Source: Megaleporinus macrocephalus (Eukaryota > Chordata > Actinopteri > Characiformes > Anostomidae). Taken from it: DNA of 64,000 bases. The notes under the pieces are model-generated. The model did no database searches, was not told where the DNA came from, and saw only the letters and a program-made list of their open reading frames with translations. Positions 23,390 through 37,031 of the stretch are shown piece by piece; within the stretch, counting starts at the first letter, position 1, and each line of letters starts with the position of its first letter. Made by a program: the position numbers and the translations under genes. The DNA lies in the NCBI GenBank assembly GCA_021613375.1, contig CM038704.1, positions 7,384,091-7,448,090 of the forward strand. The letters run 5' to 3'.

Positions 23390-24533
23390 ATATAGACCCG
23401 GAGTCCCCGGAGGAAACCCACTCAAGCACGGGGAGAACATACACACTCCACACAGAACCACCCAGACCGGTAATCCAACCCAGATCATCTTACTGTGAGG
23501 AGACAGTGCTGACCACTACACCACCATACTGACCACTACACCACCATACTAACCACTACACCACCATACTAACCAATACACCACCATACTAACCACTACA
23601 CCACCATACTAACCACTACACCACCGCACTGACCACTACACCACCATACTAACCACTACACCACCATACTAACCACTACACCACCATACTAACCACTACA
23701 CCACCGTACTAACCACTACACCACCATACTAACCACTACACCACCGTACTAACCACTACACCACCATACTAACCACTACACCACCATACTAACCACTACA
23801 CCACCATACTGACCACTACACCACCATACTGACCACTACACCAGCATACTAACCACTACATCACCATACTAACAACTACACCACCATACTAACCACTACA
23901 CCACCATACTAACCACTACACCACCGTACTAACCACTACACCACCATACTAACCACTACACCACCATACTGACCACTACACCACCATACTGACCACTACA
24001 CCACCATACTAACCACTACATCACCATACTAACCACTACACCACCATACTAACCACTACACCACCATACTAACCACTACACCACCATACTAACCACTACA
24101 CCACCATACTGACCACTACACCACCATACTGACCACTACACCACCATACTGACCACTACACCACCGTACTAACCACTACACAACCATACTAACCACTACA
24201 CCACCGTACTAACCACTACACCACCATACTAACCACTACACCACCATACTAACCACTACACCACCATACTGACCACTACACCACCATACTGACCACTACA
24301 CCACCGTACTAACCACTACACCACCATACTAACCACTACACCACCATACTAACCACTACACCACCATACTGACCAATACACCACCATACTGACCACTACA
24401 CCACCGTACTAACCACTACACCACCATACTAACCACTACACCACCGTACTAACCACTACACCACCATACTGACCACTACACCACCATACTAACCACTACA
24501 CCACCTTACTAACCACTACACCACCGTACTAAC
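23390..24533 (-). repeat. 20-bp minisatellite (about 51 units) expanded from a SINE head, inverted
   Basis: On the minus strand the array repeats 'tgtagtggttagtatggtgg', the same 20-bp unit as at 14.1 kb, and runs into a SINE body at 23390-23512 ('tgttctccccgtgcttgag', 'gggtttcctccgggg' on the complement). Each unit again contains the A-box-like 'tggtgtagtgg'. Variants (gtgg/gcgg, gacc/aacc) are scattered. Confidence 0.9.
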
Positions 24534-27500
24534 AAATTAATAAATTTTTTGGTTTATATTCCAAAAATTCTTCACCCCTTGGATACCTCCCCCACCCCTC
24601 ACCCCATAGAAAGACATTAAGGCCTAAAATGAAACAATAATATAACAATAATGAATAACATTTTAGGCTATACATTATTTAATATAACGTTTTACAAAAT
24701 ACATTACTATACATATATATATATATATTTTTTATTTATTATTATTATTTTATATTATGTGTAAGGAGGGATAATGAATTTCCTCCCTTTCATTTTAATC
24801 TGTTCACAGTCTTGACCCAGACTCACTTTATAGGTCTTGACTACAGCCCCTCTAAGAAGTTTGAGTTAAAGGAACTTGAATGTGTAAAGACAGTGCGATG
24901 AAACATTTGGCATCCTTGCTCTGAGCTTTGGAGTAAATTTTTCAGTCTCTTGTAAATATTTGATAATACTTTTTTTCCTTCATTTTTAACATTTATTGCT
25001 AAGGTCTTTCTTTCTCTTACCACCTCTTAGCTTTATTCACACCGGAGCCCGACTGTCTCTACCATACACCCATTAGCAACGATCCCAACTCTCCCAGACC
25101 GCCTGTATTACACAAGTTCAACTATTCACTTCCAGTCACCTGAAACAGCTCATCAGATCACTTTTAAGCCTAATACGTGCGGATGTTTTTAAGAATTGTG
25201 TTTTTTTTTTTAATGACTCATAACATACATAGGTATGTTGTGGCCCTTCCTTGTAAAGTTGCCATTTTAGAGATGCTCTAAAGACTGTATTATAGCATCT
25301 CTCTGTGTTACAGACCCCCTATTTCTATTTTTATTAATAAATTTCATAAATTCATCAATTCTTAATTTCCCAAAATACAAAAATCTAATTTCCATCATTT
25401 ATCATGATTTTTGTCACATTATCATTTTTCTTTTATTTGAAAATCCCAACTGCTTTCCACATTGCCTTCAATTTTCATGACGAGGGGACCAATAAAAACG
25501 GTCCCAAACTTCTCAAAAATTCAAATTCATAGTGAAGAAAGTTTTCACTTTTGTTGTGAAGTTACTATTTTGGAGAAAGTTTGGATTTAACTGTACCACC
25601 AATGGTGAACCACCTCCAGCTGGGACTTAATATGGCTCAGAGAAGCTGGTCGATTATGGCTGGCAGTCGGTTCCTATAAATAGTTTAAGAATTGAGAAAA
25701 AATTAATGAAAACACGCGAGCGGGATCGACGCTCGGCTCAGCGAGGGTTAATGCTGAAGACTGCCGGCGGGCGCCGGAGGGTGCACCCCGAGATACTATT
25801 TCTCTCTCTTATTTGAGCGTTAGGTAGCGTCTTTGACTTCACTGTTGGCGATGACACGGTAATTAGCTCCATTCCTCACAGTCAGAGCAAAGAGAGCTAA
25901 TGACTTAGCTAAACGGCCATTTAGCCCAACTTAGCAGCCTTAGTGCTGCTGTTTGCCCAGCGCTAAGTCGTGGCTAATTGGGAGGGCAGATTAAAAAGAT
26001 GAGCATGGCAGGTCTGTAATGGGTCTGACAGTGGAGGCCCCCCTCAGGCAATGGTGGATTAGCCCGCTAGCTGCCTCGGCGAGCTCCTTTGTGAGGGAAA
26101 GGAATTAAGGTATCTTTCTATTAGCCATTGTCTGTGCGATTTTGCATGCTAAATTAAGCACACAAGCTCCAAGAAGTAATGCGATACACTTCATTTTCAT
26201 GTGGTCATTCAACGTTTCACGCAACAACAACAACAAAAAAAAGACGCCTGAAGATCACGTGAGAATTTTCTCCACATATGAAGACTTGTTTTCTATCACT
26301 TTTGAAAGACCGAGTCATTATTTCCAAGCGTTTCACGAGCTCACCAGGTGATACTTTATATTTCAGCCACATATTTTGATCGCAACTTCAATGAAACTTA
26401 ATTAGTTTTAATTGGGCCCTGGCTCAAGCATATTATATTACAGTTACAATGGAACACAATTAGATCCAAGCGTCTGTCCGCTGTTAGGTCTCTTCAGCGC
26501 CTGTGCATATGCGTGACAGTAAAATGCCAGCGTTAATCAAAAGCTCATTAGCTTCCTCTGCGAGCCTCTGAATGCCATGTTTCATGATATCAGCCCTCCT
26601 TCTTCTTTTTTCCCCTGCTCTCTTTCTGCCTACCCCAATCAAACAGCGACCCTGACTTAATAACCTCGCTGATTGCTCTCGTTTCTTTTCTCCCCTCACA
26701 CAGCCAGACTTTCACGCAACTTAAGTTGCTGGAAACTTGCTTGAAACTAAAATGCGCTTCAGTTGTTTGATGCAAAGCTTCATGCAACTCACTTGAAACT
26801 CAGCTGCAGGCAAGTCAACCACATGCAACAAGTTTCATGAAACAGCTGATCACAACTGCAAAACAGTGCAGGAATCCAATCTTTTATTTCGCTGAATCAA
26901 TGGACACGAGGACGAAACAGAGGATGGTTTATTGTTTAGTTGGAAAGGAGACCTGAGATGACTTAAGGTTGGGAGTTTGTCAAGGCTAGACATTTCCACA
27001 ACAAGTTGCTTTAGAAAGCTAAACGGTTGCGTGTGCCACTGTTTATTCTCTGTTAGTCTACAGTTCTTGCAGTTTACATGGTTAAGCTTGTTTTCTCTTG
27101 TTTTTTCAGCTCAGATTCATTTGGGATCCAAAATGTGACAATTACTACGGAACAGGAGACCAATAAAGTCCTCAGTGAACTTCTGTTGGTAGGACAGAAC
27201 CTTCAAGGTGAACCCTGCAACCGTAGCAGCCACTTGGTTTAAAAAAGCCCCCATTTCTCGACGGTGTACATCATAAGCACTGTCCCATTTCAATATTCCC
27301 AGCATTCTGTTTCCTTCCCAATCTTAAGGCCTCTGAGCCTCCGCATCGCACTTGCATCATACTTGTGTTACACTTGAACTGTTTGCACTTTATAAGCCCA
27401 TTCTAACACTCCGTAACACGTTAACACTGAAGTCCTGTGTTCTAGTTCACCACATACACAGAATGGCATTGTGCAACATCACTGATCATGATCTTCGGCT

Positions 27501-27725
27501 AACACCTCCTATAGACGCTGATGTGTAGTACAAGCTTGTATGTAGCAATGTATCTTATTACTATATTATTATTAAAGCAGAGGTTCTGGTGCCGTCTTGT
27601 GCAAGCAGCCTATTCCCCTGTTTTTTTGTTATAAATAACTTTTTATAAACTTTGCACTTTATTTGAACTGTTTTTTATTTCTGTTTTTTTATAGTTTTCC
27701 AGTCTTTGGGACTTCTTCCTAGTCT
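24534..27725. other. Intron, mostly unique, possible conserved noncoding blocks
   Basis: A fragment of the GTCCAATGAAAA MITE family lies near 25475-25580. Bases 25690-26460 are non-repetitive, with GC-rich and then ATTA-rich parts ('acttaattagttttaattgg'), a candidate conserved noncoding region. No coding similarity seen. Confidence 0.4.
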
Positions 27726-27865
27726 TTAGGAATGTTAAGCCCAGGACCACAAGACTGACCAACAGTTTCTACTCACAGGCCATCAGGCTTGTGAACACCT
27801 CACGCACTACCTCTCTAACCTCTCCTCTCTGAACTGGTTTTAACTGGTCTGATTAAACTGCACCT
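27726..27865 (+). pseudogene. LINE reverse-transcriptase ORF, C-terminal remnant, copy 1
   Basis: Reads 'VKPRTTRLTNSFYSQAIRL' and 'VNTSRTTSLTSPL' to a stop near 27831, the C-terminal pattern of fish non-LTR retrotransposon ORF2 proteins. It is 5'-truncated and followed by its own 3'UTR. The clade (L2/Rex/CR1-like) is not determined. Confidence 0.7.
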
Positions 27866-30500
27866 TACACTCACTGTACTGCTGTTTACACACAATACTG
27901 TTTACACTCACTGTACTGCTGTTTACACACAATACTGTTTACATTCACTGTACTGCTATTTACATACAATACTGTTTACACTCACTGTACTGCTGTTTAC
28001 ATACAATACTGTTTACATTCACTGTACTGCTGTTTACATACAATACTGTTTACATTCACTGTACTGCTGTTTACATACAATACTGTTTACACTCACTGTA
28101 CTGCTGTTTACATACAATACTGTTTACATTCACTGTACTGCTGTTTACATACAATACTGTTTACACTCACTGTACTGCTGTTTACATACAATACTGTTTA
28201 CACTCACTGTACTGCTGTTTACATACATTACTGTTTACACTCACTGTACTGCTGTTTACAAACAATACTGTTTACACTCACTGTACTGATGTTTACATAC
28301 AATACTGTTTACACTCACTGTACTGCTGTTTACATACAATACTGTTTACACTCACTGTACTGATGTTTACATACAATACTGTTTACACTCACTATACTGC
28401 TGTTTACATACAATACTGTTTACACTCACTGTACTGCTGATTACATACAATACTGTTTACACTCACTATACTGCTGTTTACATACAATACTGTTTACACT
28501 CACTGTACTGCTGTTTACATACAATACTGTTTACACTCACTGTACTGCTGTTTACAAACAATACTGTTTACACTCACTATACTGCTGTTTACATACAATA
28601 CTGTTTACACTCACTGTACTGCTGTTTACATACAATACTGTTTACACTCACTGTACTGATGTTTACATACAATACTGTTTACACTCACTATACTGCTGTT
28701 TACATACAATACTGTTTACACTCACTGTACTGCTGATTACATACAATACTGTTTACACTCACTATACTGCTGTTTACATACAATACTGTTTACACTCACT
28801 GTACTGCTGTTCACACACTATACTGTTTACATTCACTGTACTGCTGTTTACATACAATACTGTTTACACTCACTGGACTGCTGTTCACACACTATACTGT
28901 TTACATTCACTGTACTGCTGTTTACATACAATACTGTTTACACTCACTGGACTGCTGTTCACACACTATACTGTTTACACTCACTATACTGCTGTTTACA
29001 TACAATACTGTTTACACTCACTGTACTGCTGTTTACATACAATACTGTTTACACTCACTGTACTGTTGTTTACATACAATACTGTTTACATTCACTGTAC
29101 TGCTGTTTACATACAATACTGTTTACATTCACTGTACTGCTGTTTACATACTATACTGTTTACATTCACTGTACTGCTGTTTACATACAATACTGTTTAC
29201 ATTCACTGTACTGCTGTTTACATACAATACTGTTTACATTCACTGTACTGCTGTTTACATACAATACTGTTTATACTCACTGTACTGCTGTTTACATACA
29301 ATACTGTTTACACTCACTGTACTGCTGTTTACAAACAATACTGTTTACACTCACTGTACTGCTGTTTACATACAATACTGTTTACAATCACTGTACTGCT
29401 GTTTACATACAATACTGTTTACACTCACTGTACTGCTGTTTACATACAATACTGTTTACACTCACTGTACTGCTGTTTACAAACAATACTGTTTACACTC
29501 ACTGTACTGCTGTTTACATACAATACTGTTTACACTCACTGTACTGCTGTTTACAAACAATACTGTTTACACTCACTGTACTGCTGTTTACATACAATAC
29601 TGTTTACACTCACTGTACTGCTGTTTACATACAATACTGTTTACACTCACTGTACTGCTGTTTACATACAATACTGTTTACACTCACTGTACTGCTGTTT
29701 ACAAACAATACTGTTTACACTCACTATACTGCTGTTTACATACAATACTGTTTACACTCACTGTACTGCTGTTTACATACAATACTGTTTACACTCACTG
29801 TACTGATGTTTACATACAATACTGTTTACACTCACTATACTGCTGTTTACATACAATACTGTTTACACTCACTGTACTGTTGTTTACATACAATACTGTT
29901 TACATTCACTGTACTGCTGTTTACATATAATACTGTTTACACTCACTGTACTGCTGTTTACATACAATACTGTTTACATTCACTGTACTGCTGTTTACAT
30001 ACAATACTGTTTACATTCACTGTACTGCTGTTTACATACAATACTGTTTACATTCACTGTACTGCTGTTTACATACTATACTGTTTACATTCACTGTACT
30101 GCTGTTTACATACAATACTGTTTACATTCACTGTACTGCTGTTTACATACAATACTGTTTATATTCACTGTACTGCTGTTTACATACAATACTGTTTACA
30201 CTCACTGTACTGCTGTTTACATACAATACTGTTTACACTCACTGGACTGCTGTTCACACACTATACTGTTTACATTCACTGTACTGCTGTTTACATACAA
30301 TACTGTTTACACTCACTGTACTGCTGTTTACATACAATACTGTTTACACTCACTGTACTGCTGTTTACATACAATACTGTTTACACTCACTGGACTGCTG
30401 TTCACACACTATACTGTTTACATTCACTGTACTGCTGTTTACATACAATACTGTTTACACTCACTGGACTGCTGTTCACACACTATACTGTTTACATTCA
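27866..30500 (+). repeat. 37-bp minisatellite (about 71 units) in a LINE 3'UTR
   Basis: The unit is 'ctcactgtactgctgttt' followed by 'acatacaatactgtttaca' (37 bp). Variants (gatg, gatt, ggactgctgttcacacac, ctatactg) mark higher-order duplication: a block with 'tgatgtttac' at 28361 recurs at 28657, 296 bp (8 units) later. Because 37 is not a multiple of 3 and no unit has a stop in any of the successive frames, frames over 240 codons run through it; they are artefacts. Confidence 0.97.
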
Positions 30501-30792
30501 CTACTCACACAAAACACTATTGTTCACATTTGTTACTTGAAACTTTATGGCTGCTGCTCTTCATACTTGCACATAAAAGCACATGTAACTTATTTTTTAA
30601 CTATATATATATTTAATAAAAAACTTATTTACTTTAACTCATATTATTATACTTTATATATTATGTGTGTATTTTTATCATTTCTTTTTTGCTATCTTTA
30701 TCTATTGGTGTATGGAGGAAAGTAAGAATTTCATTGTACAGTGTAACTGTTTGCTCTGCTGTGCATATAAAATTCTTAAATCTTGAATCTTT
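30501..30792 (+). mobile_element. LINE 3' end, copy 1
   Basis: The sequence after the array ('ctactcacacaaaacactat' ... 'aagaatttcattgtacagtg' ... 'aaatcttgaatct') matches that after the second 37-bp array at 42223-42530, showing that the arrays are internal to the same retrotransposon family. Confidence 0.8.
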
Positions 30793-31343
30793 ATTTTTTT
30801 GCTTTTTCTTTTTATTGCTTTTATTTATGTTGAACTATAAAAGTGATGTGGAGCCTGTTTGGAGGGGGTACGGGAGTATTTGTTTTTTTTAAATGTATGT
30901 CACCTCTGTGAAAATAAGCCCCAGTTTAGGATGACATGAATGAGTGTCCTGTTATTATAACAATGTCCGGCTATATTTGACGTCTGCAGTTGATAAGGTA
31001 AGTAATAATTTATAAACCAATGAAGAAAAGCTAAATTTTGATGCCAGTGGGCTCTAATGTTAGCTGGATAGCTAATTTTAGCATCCACTAGCCCTTTTTG
31101 TATTTCCATGATATTGTCTATTCTGTATTATAGGGTGTTCCTTGCTTCTGAAGCCATATGCCTGTGTTTCAGGCTTGTCAGTCAAACAAGGGCTGACTAA
31201 GATAACTAGCTATCCAGCTAAGGAGGAACCACAGCTAGTTAGCTAGCTAGCTAATGTGGTCACAGCTGGGCAACACATAAAAACAGCTTACAACTGGAAC
31301 ATGAAGATGTGGCTTCATAGCAAGAAACATCCTATAAAACCTC
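30793..31343. other. Intron, no gene
   Basis: AT-rich unique sequence with a (TAGC)n-like stretch near 31238. Nothing else recognised. Confidence 0.5.
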
Positions 31344-31557
31344 TTAATCGATATCAAGGAGAGACACAAAGAACCAGTCTGGCCTTCTTCGGTGAACATT
31401 AGAGATTAGAGAACCTCAGCTGCTCAGTAGAGATCCCGACCCGGACACGTTAAGTGGATTGGAGCTGAAAGTATTTGGACCCTCTTTGACCTACAATGGT
31501 GTCTGAATACACAACGAATCCACTGTAAAAGCGTTTAAAAGTTCTGTGATTGAATAA
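31344..31557. repeat. Left copy of direct repeat flanking the 57-bp array
   Basis: From 'cttaatcgatatcaaggaga' to 'agttctgtgattg'. It recurs after the array at about 34213-34462, the right copy carrying about 40 extra bases. Confidence 0.85.
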
Positions 31558-34209
31558 TAGTTTAGTTAATGAATGGTGGGCTAGCGAAATTGTGGTAGGC
31601 TAGTAAATGTATAACAGGCTAGTTAATGAATGGTAGACTAGTTAAAGAGTGGTAGTTTATTCAGTGAAAGGTAGTTTACTTAATGAATGGTAGACTAGTT
31701 AAAGAGTGGTAGTTTATTCAGTGAAAGGTAGTTTACATAATGAATGGTAGACTAGTTAAAGAGTGGTAGTTTATTCAGTGAAAGGTAGTTTACATAATGA
31801 ATGGTAGACTAGTTAAAGAGTGGTAGTTTATTCAGTGAGAGGTAGTTTACTTAATGAATGGTAGACTAGTTAAAGAGTGGTAGTTTATTCAGTGAGAGGT
31901 AGTTTACTTAATGAATGGTAGACTAGTTAAAGAGTGGTAGTTTATTCAGTGAAAGGTAGTTTACTTAATGAATGGTAGACTAGTTAAAGAGTGGTAATTT
32001 ATTCAGTGAAAGGTAGTTTACTTAATGAATGGTAGACTAGTTAAAGAGTGGTAGTTTATTCAGTGAAAGGTAGTTTACTTAATGAATGGTAGACTAGTTA
32101 AAGAGTGGTAGTTTATTCAGTGAAAGGTAGTTTACTTAATAAATGGTAGACTAGTTAAAGAGTGGTAGTTTATTCAGTGAAAGGTAGTTTACTTAATGAA
32201 TGGTAGACTAGTTAAAGAGTGGTAGTTTATTCAGTGAAAGGTAGTTTACTTAATGAATGGTAGACTAGTTAAAGAGTGGTAGTTTATTCAGTGGAAGGTA
32301 GTTTACTTAATGAATGGTAGACTAGTTAAAGAGTGGTAGTTTATTCAGTGAGAGGTGGTTTACTTAATGAATGGTAGACTAGTTAAAGAGTGGTAGTTTA
32401 TTCAGTGAAAGGTAGTTTACTTAATGAATGGTAGACTAGTTAAAGAGTGGTAGTTTATTCAGTGAAAGGTAGTTTACTTAATGAATGGTAGACTAGTTAA
32501 AGAGTGGTAGTTTATTCATTGAAAGGTAGTTTACTTAATGAATGGTAGACTAGTTAAAGAGTGGTAGTTTATTCATTGAAAGGTAGTTTACTTAATGAAT
32601 GGTAGACTAGTTAAAGAGTGGTAGTTTTTTAGATGAATGGTAGTTTAGTTAATGAATGGTGGGCTAGTGAAATTATGGTATAGTAATAAATAAACGGTAG
32701 GATAGGTAATGAATGGTGGACTAGTTAAAGAGTGGTAGTTTATTAGATGAATGGTAGTTTAGTTAATGAATGGTGGACTAGTTAAAGAGTGGTAATTTAT
32801 TCGGTGAAAGGTAGTTTAGGTAATGAATGGTGGACTAGTTAAAGAGTGGTAGTTTATTAGATGAATGGTAGTTTAGTTAATGAATGGTAGACTAGTTAAA
32901 GAGCGGTAGTTTATTAGATGAATGGTAGTTTAGTTAATGAATGGTGGGCTAGTGAAATTATGGTATAGTAATAAATAAACGGTAGGATAGGTAATGAATG
33001 GTAGACTAGTTAAAGAGCGGTAGTTTATTAGATGAATGGTAGTTTAGTTAATGAATGGTGGACTAGTTAAAGAGTGGTAGTTTATTCATTGAAAGGTAGT
33101 TTACTTAATAAATGGTAGACTAGTTAAAGAGTGGTAGTTTATTCAGTGAAAGGTAGTTTACTTAATGAATGGTAGACTAGTTAAAGAGTGGTAGTTTATT
33201 CAGTGGAAGGTAGTTTACTTAATGAATGGTAGACTAGTTAAAGAGTGGTAGTTTATTCAGTGAGAGGTAGTTTACTTAATGAATGGTAGACTAGTTAAAG
33301 AGTGATAGTTTATTTGGTGAAAGGTAGTTTACTTAATGAATGGTAGACTAGTTAAAGAGTGGTAGTTTATTAGATGAATGGTAGTTTAGTTAATGAATGG
33401 TGGGCTAGCGAAATTATTGTAGGCTAGTAAATGAATAACAGGCTAGTTAATGAATGGTAGACTAGTTATAGAGTGGTAGTTTATTCAGTGGAAGGTAGTT
33501 TACTTAATGAATGGTAGACTAGTTAAAGAGTGGTAGTTTATTCAGTGGAAGGTAGTTTACTTAATGAATGGTAGACTAGTTAAAGAGTGGTAGTTTTTTA
33601 GATGAATGGTAGTTTAGTTAATGAATGGTGGGCTAGTGAAATTATGGTATAGTAATAAATAAACGGTAGGATAGGTAATGAATGGTGGACTAGTTAAAGA
33701 GTGGTAGTTTATTAGATGAATGGTAGTTTAGTTAATGAATGGTGGACTAGTTAAAGAGTGGTAATTTATTCGGTGAAAGGTAGTTTAGGTAATGAATGGT
33801 GGACTAGTTAAAGAGTGGTAGTTTATTAGATGAATGGTAGTTTAGTTAATGAATGGTAGACTAGTTAAAGAGCGGTAGTTTATTAGATGAATGGTAGTTT
33901 AGTTAATGAATGGTGGGCTAGTGAAATTATGGTATAGTAATAAATAAACGGTAGGATAGGTAATGAATGGTAGACTAGTTAAAGAGCGGTAGTTTATTAG
34001 ATGAATGGTAGTTTAGTTAATGAATGGTGGACTAGTTAAAGAGTGGTAATTTATTCAGTGAAAGGTAGTTTAGGTAATGAATGGTGGACTAGTTAAAGAG
34101 TGGTAGTTTATTCAGTGAGAGGTAGTTTACTTAATGAATGGTGGACTAGTTAAAGAGTGGTAGTTTATTAGATGAATGGTAGTTTAGGTAATGAATGGTG
34201 GACTAGTTA
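31558..34209. repeat. 57-bp minisatellite array A (about 46 units)
   Basis: Unit 'taatgaatggtagactagtt' + 'aaagagtggtagtttattca' + 'gtgaaaggtagtttact'. Alternative units with 'gtgggctagtgaaattatgg' are interspersed. The marker 'cggtaggata' lies at 32695, 32980, 33664 and 33949: offsets of 285 (5 units) and 969 (17 units) reveal a recent 969-bp segmental duplication inside the array. Stops in all frames; not coding. Confidence 0.96.
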
Positions 34210-34212
34210 CTT

Positions 34213-34462
34213 CTTAATCGATATCAAGGAGAGCCACAAAGAACCAGTCTGGCCTTCTTCGATTAACATGAAAGATTTTTCTTCATTGGTTTAAGAAAAA
34301 GTAAACAAGGACCACAGAACCTCAGCTGCTCAGTAGAGATCCCGACCCGGACGTGTTAACAAGCAGATTGGAGCTGAAAGTATTTGGACCCTCTTTGACC
34401 TACAATGGTGTCTGAATACACAAGGAATTCACTGTAAAAGTGTTTACAAGTTCTGTGATTGT
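34213..34462. repeat. Right copy of direct repeat flanking the 57-bp array
   Basis: Shares 'gacctacaatggtgtctgaa' and most of its length with 31344-31557. Confidence 0.85.
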
Positions 34463-35189
34463 CACAAGTTTTGGGGGTCCGTGGGCAGGTTTGACCCCGA
34501 AAACGGCTATTCATGTCAAACTAAACAATCGGCTAGGCCGCATCCTCAGACGATCACTACATGCAGAGGTCACATCCGACGGTCAAACCGAGAGTTTATT
34601 GACATGCAAGCTGCTAATTACTCAGCTTTGAGTAGCTGCCGTGTCGAGGAGGGTTGCGGGCAACGCGCCACTCGCAACTAAGTTGCATGAACTTTTCAAG
34701 CCAGCACGCAGAAAAAAAAGCCGCTTCATCCCTTCGATTTGACGACAAACAGATTTCAGCAGAAGCCCTGGCTGGTGTTGTTGTTTACCTAATAAGGTAA
34801 GAGCTGGCGCTTTGGCCCTCATGCTAATTTCTCCCTCCTGCAATTATCCCCATATAAGGTTACACAGAGAGATGATAGGTTCTGCTTTACAAATGAAATG
34901 TTGCAGATGTTCGTCAATTTGCTAACACAAAGGCCAGCAATTATGGGTTTTCATATGCAAAAGGAGGGAAAAAAACAAAAAGAAAACATCGGGAACACAA
35001 GAGAGAAGAGATGTTGAATAACCAAGAGAGAGAGAGAGAGAGAGAGATCCATATCAAAACAAACTCCCCAGCACAAGATAAAGACAAAGAAACGTTTTGT
35101 ATTAACCAGCGTGATGTGATCTAATCTCATAAGCCTAAAACCTTTATCTGTTCCCAACATATTTTATCTATTTTTTTTAAACAGTGTGC

Positions 35190-35190
<1 letters not shown>
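34463..35190. other. Unique intron, candidate conserved noncoding sequence
   Basis: Bases 34780-34970 are non-repetitive with 'catgctaatttctccctcc', 'tgcaattatccccata' and an octamer-like 'atatgcaaa'. A (GA)n tract lies at 35026-35047. No coding similarity. Confidence 0.3.

Positions 35191-35191
<1 letters not shown>

Positions 35192-35269
<78 letters not shown>
35192..35269. repeat. (TA)n tract left of Tc1-type element copy 2
   Basis: About 38 TA dinucleotides ending a few bases before the element terminus. Confidence 0.97.
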
Positions 35270-35271
<2 letters not shown>

Positions 35272-35274
35272 TAA

Positions 35275-35781
35275 TACACTACCGCTAAAAGTTTAGGATC
35301 ACTTTAGAATTTCATTTCATGCAATTCATGCAATTCACAAACAATATTGTTCATTTCACAATTAATGTAAGTGTATCAGATGATTAAAGAATAAAAATGT
35401 TTGTATTAAAGTCTATTTTTGTATAGAGGCTTATTTTGCATATAGTCCTATTATCAGTAATTCTCAGTCCTCTGTCTAAATCTCCTGGTACGGCCGCCAA
35501 TCCAAGTTAAGGATGTCATTGGACTAATTGGTTGTTAGGACACTCTTGCTCAATTGTGATGCACAGCTGAAAAACATTCTACTAATAAGTGAGTATAAAA
35601 GGGAACAACATTCTAGGTTAGTTTAGTATCTGAAGATCAGCAGTTGATGGCTTGCTGACCGACTCACAATGACCAGAAAGAAACAACTTTCTTTAGAGAC
35701 CCGTCAGTCCATTGTTGTGTTAAGGAAGAAGATACTCCATTGAAAACAAGGACATTTCACTGTGATCCTAAACTTTTGAGC

Positions 35782-35785
<4 letters not shown>
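35275..35785 (+). mobile_element. Non-autonomous Tc1-type element, copy 2
   Basis: Same family and orientation as copy 1: left end 'tacactaccgctaaaagttt', right end 'taaacttttgagcggta', which merges directly into (TA)n. 'MTRKKQLSLETRQSIVVL' is encoded from 35669 and ends soon after. Confidence 0.85.

Positions 35786-35865
<80 letters not shown>
35784..35865. repeat. (TA)n tract right of Tc1-type element copy 2
   Basis: About 41 TA dinucleotides continuous with the right terminus of the element. Confidence 0.97.
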
Positions 35866-35870
<5 letters not shown>

Positions 35871-37031
35871 TTATTGCGCACTGTTTAAAAACAAGCTGAA
35901 AGAAATTAATTGTAAATGGATGCGGAGCGCTTCACGCACCCTCCGGGAAATTTTCGAATTAAGCGCCGCTCACGAAAAGAGCCCCGTCTCAATCTGGGAA
36001 ACATTGTTTCTGTTCGGAGGCTGTGAAGCAATAACGCGGCCGGGCGACGGGATTTCCTTTTAACTAAAACACATCAAATGAGAGAAGATTAGATGAGAAC
36101 GGCTTTCATCGGCTTTGTTTGCTGAGCTCCATATTGCTTCATTGCTTTTGTTTCTTATTTATTTATTTATTTATTTATTTGCGGAAGAAAGGAGCAGGTT
36201 TTCCATCTCATGTCTCTTTGAGACGCCAAATGAAACCGATACGGTCGAAATTGCAACTTCTTATGCGTCTCACAACTTGGGAACAAAGAAAGTTGCGGCT
36301 GTCTGTGTGATTATTATTATTATTATAACGTGATGTACCATGTAGTATCCATTTAGCATATTAATGCAGCTTACTTATAGGCTGGTTATTAAAACATCAC
36401 TCCTCGTTTATATATTCAATCGTCTCTCTTTTCATTACGGCGACGGCCGGACCGGAGAGATCAGAGCCGCATTCAAATTAATACACGCTGAAAACGTCCA
36501 AACTCCATTGGCACTGGTGAATAATGGAGAATAGAACTTCTGTCACTAATTCAAAGTGTCAACACTATTTATGTAACCAATTCATCAGAAAAAAAGAAGC
36601 TTTCATTTGTTTTTACTGGTGTAAAAAAAAACATTTGCGTACGCGGATCGCTTCATCTCTTCATTTTCTAAACGGATGACAAGACGAATTAAGTGGCTTT
36701 TACTTACGAATGTTGTTTATAATTAATTCTGTCATTCGTCTCAGTTTTCTGCTGGTTGTTCACACATATCAATTAAAAGTAAGTGCTATTATCTTGCTGC
36801 ACTATTTATACATTATACACTGAATGGAAATAGATTTATGATTAACCTCTGCTTTATTACACCATGCAGCAAATACTGGAACCACATGCTCCTTTACATT
36901 ATCTCCATTTCTGTGTTAGAAGAACAAAATCGCCTCCTGTTCCAGTTTATGCAGTTCATGCGCGATATTCATGTCCAAAAATGGTTTGATTATATATTTA
37001 ATGGTCACAGTAGTGAGCAGGATAAAAAATG
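35866..37031. other. Intron, no gene
   Basis: Non-repetitive except (ATTT)n near 36155-36180 and (ATT)n near 36310-36325. Bases 36400-36800 have a conserved-noncoding texture but no proof. Confidence 0.4.

Noticed and set aside
29066..30540. Two frames of about 245 codons with a 37-residue periodicity (also at 41424-42310)
   Set aside because: The 37-bp unit has no stop in the successive frames; the periodicity is that of the DNA unit and the frames have no conserved start.
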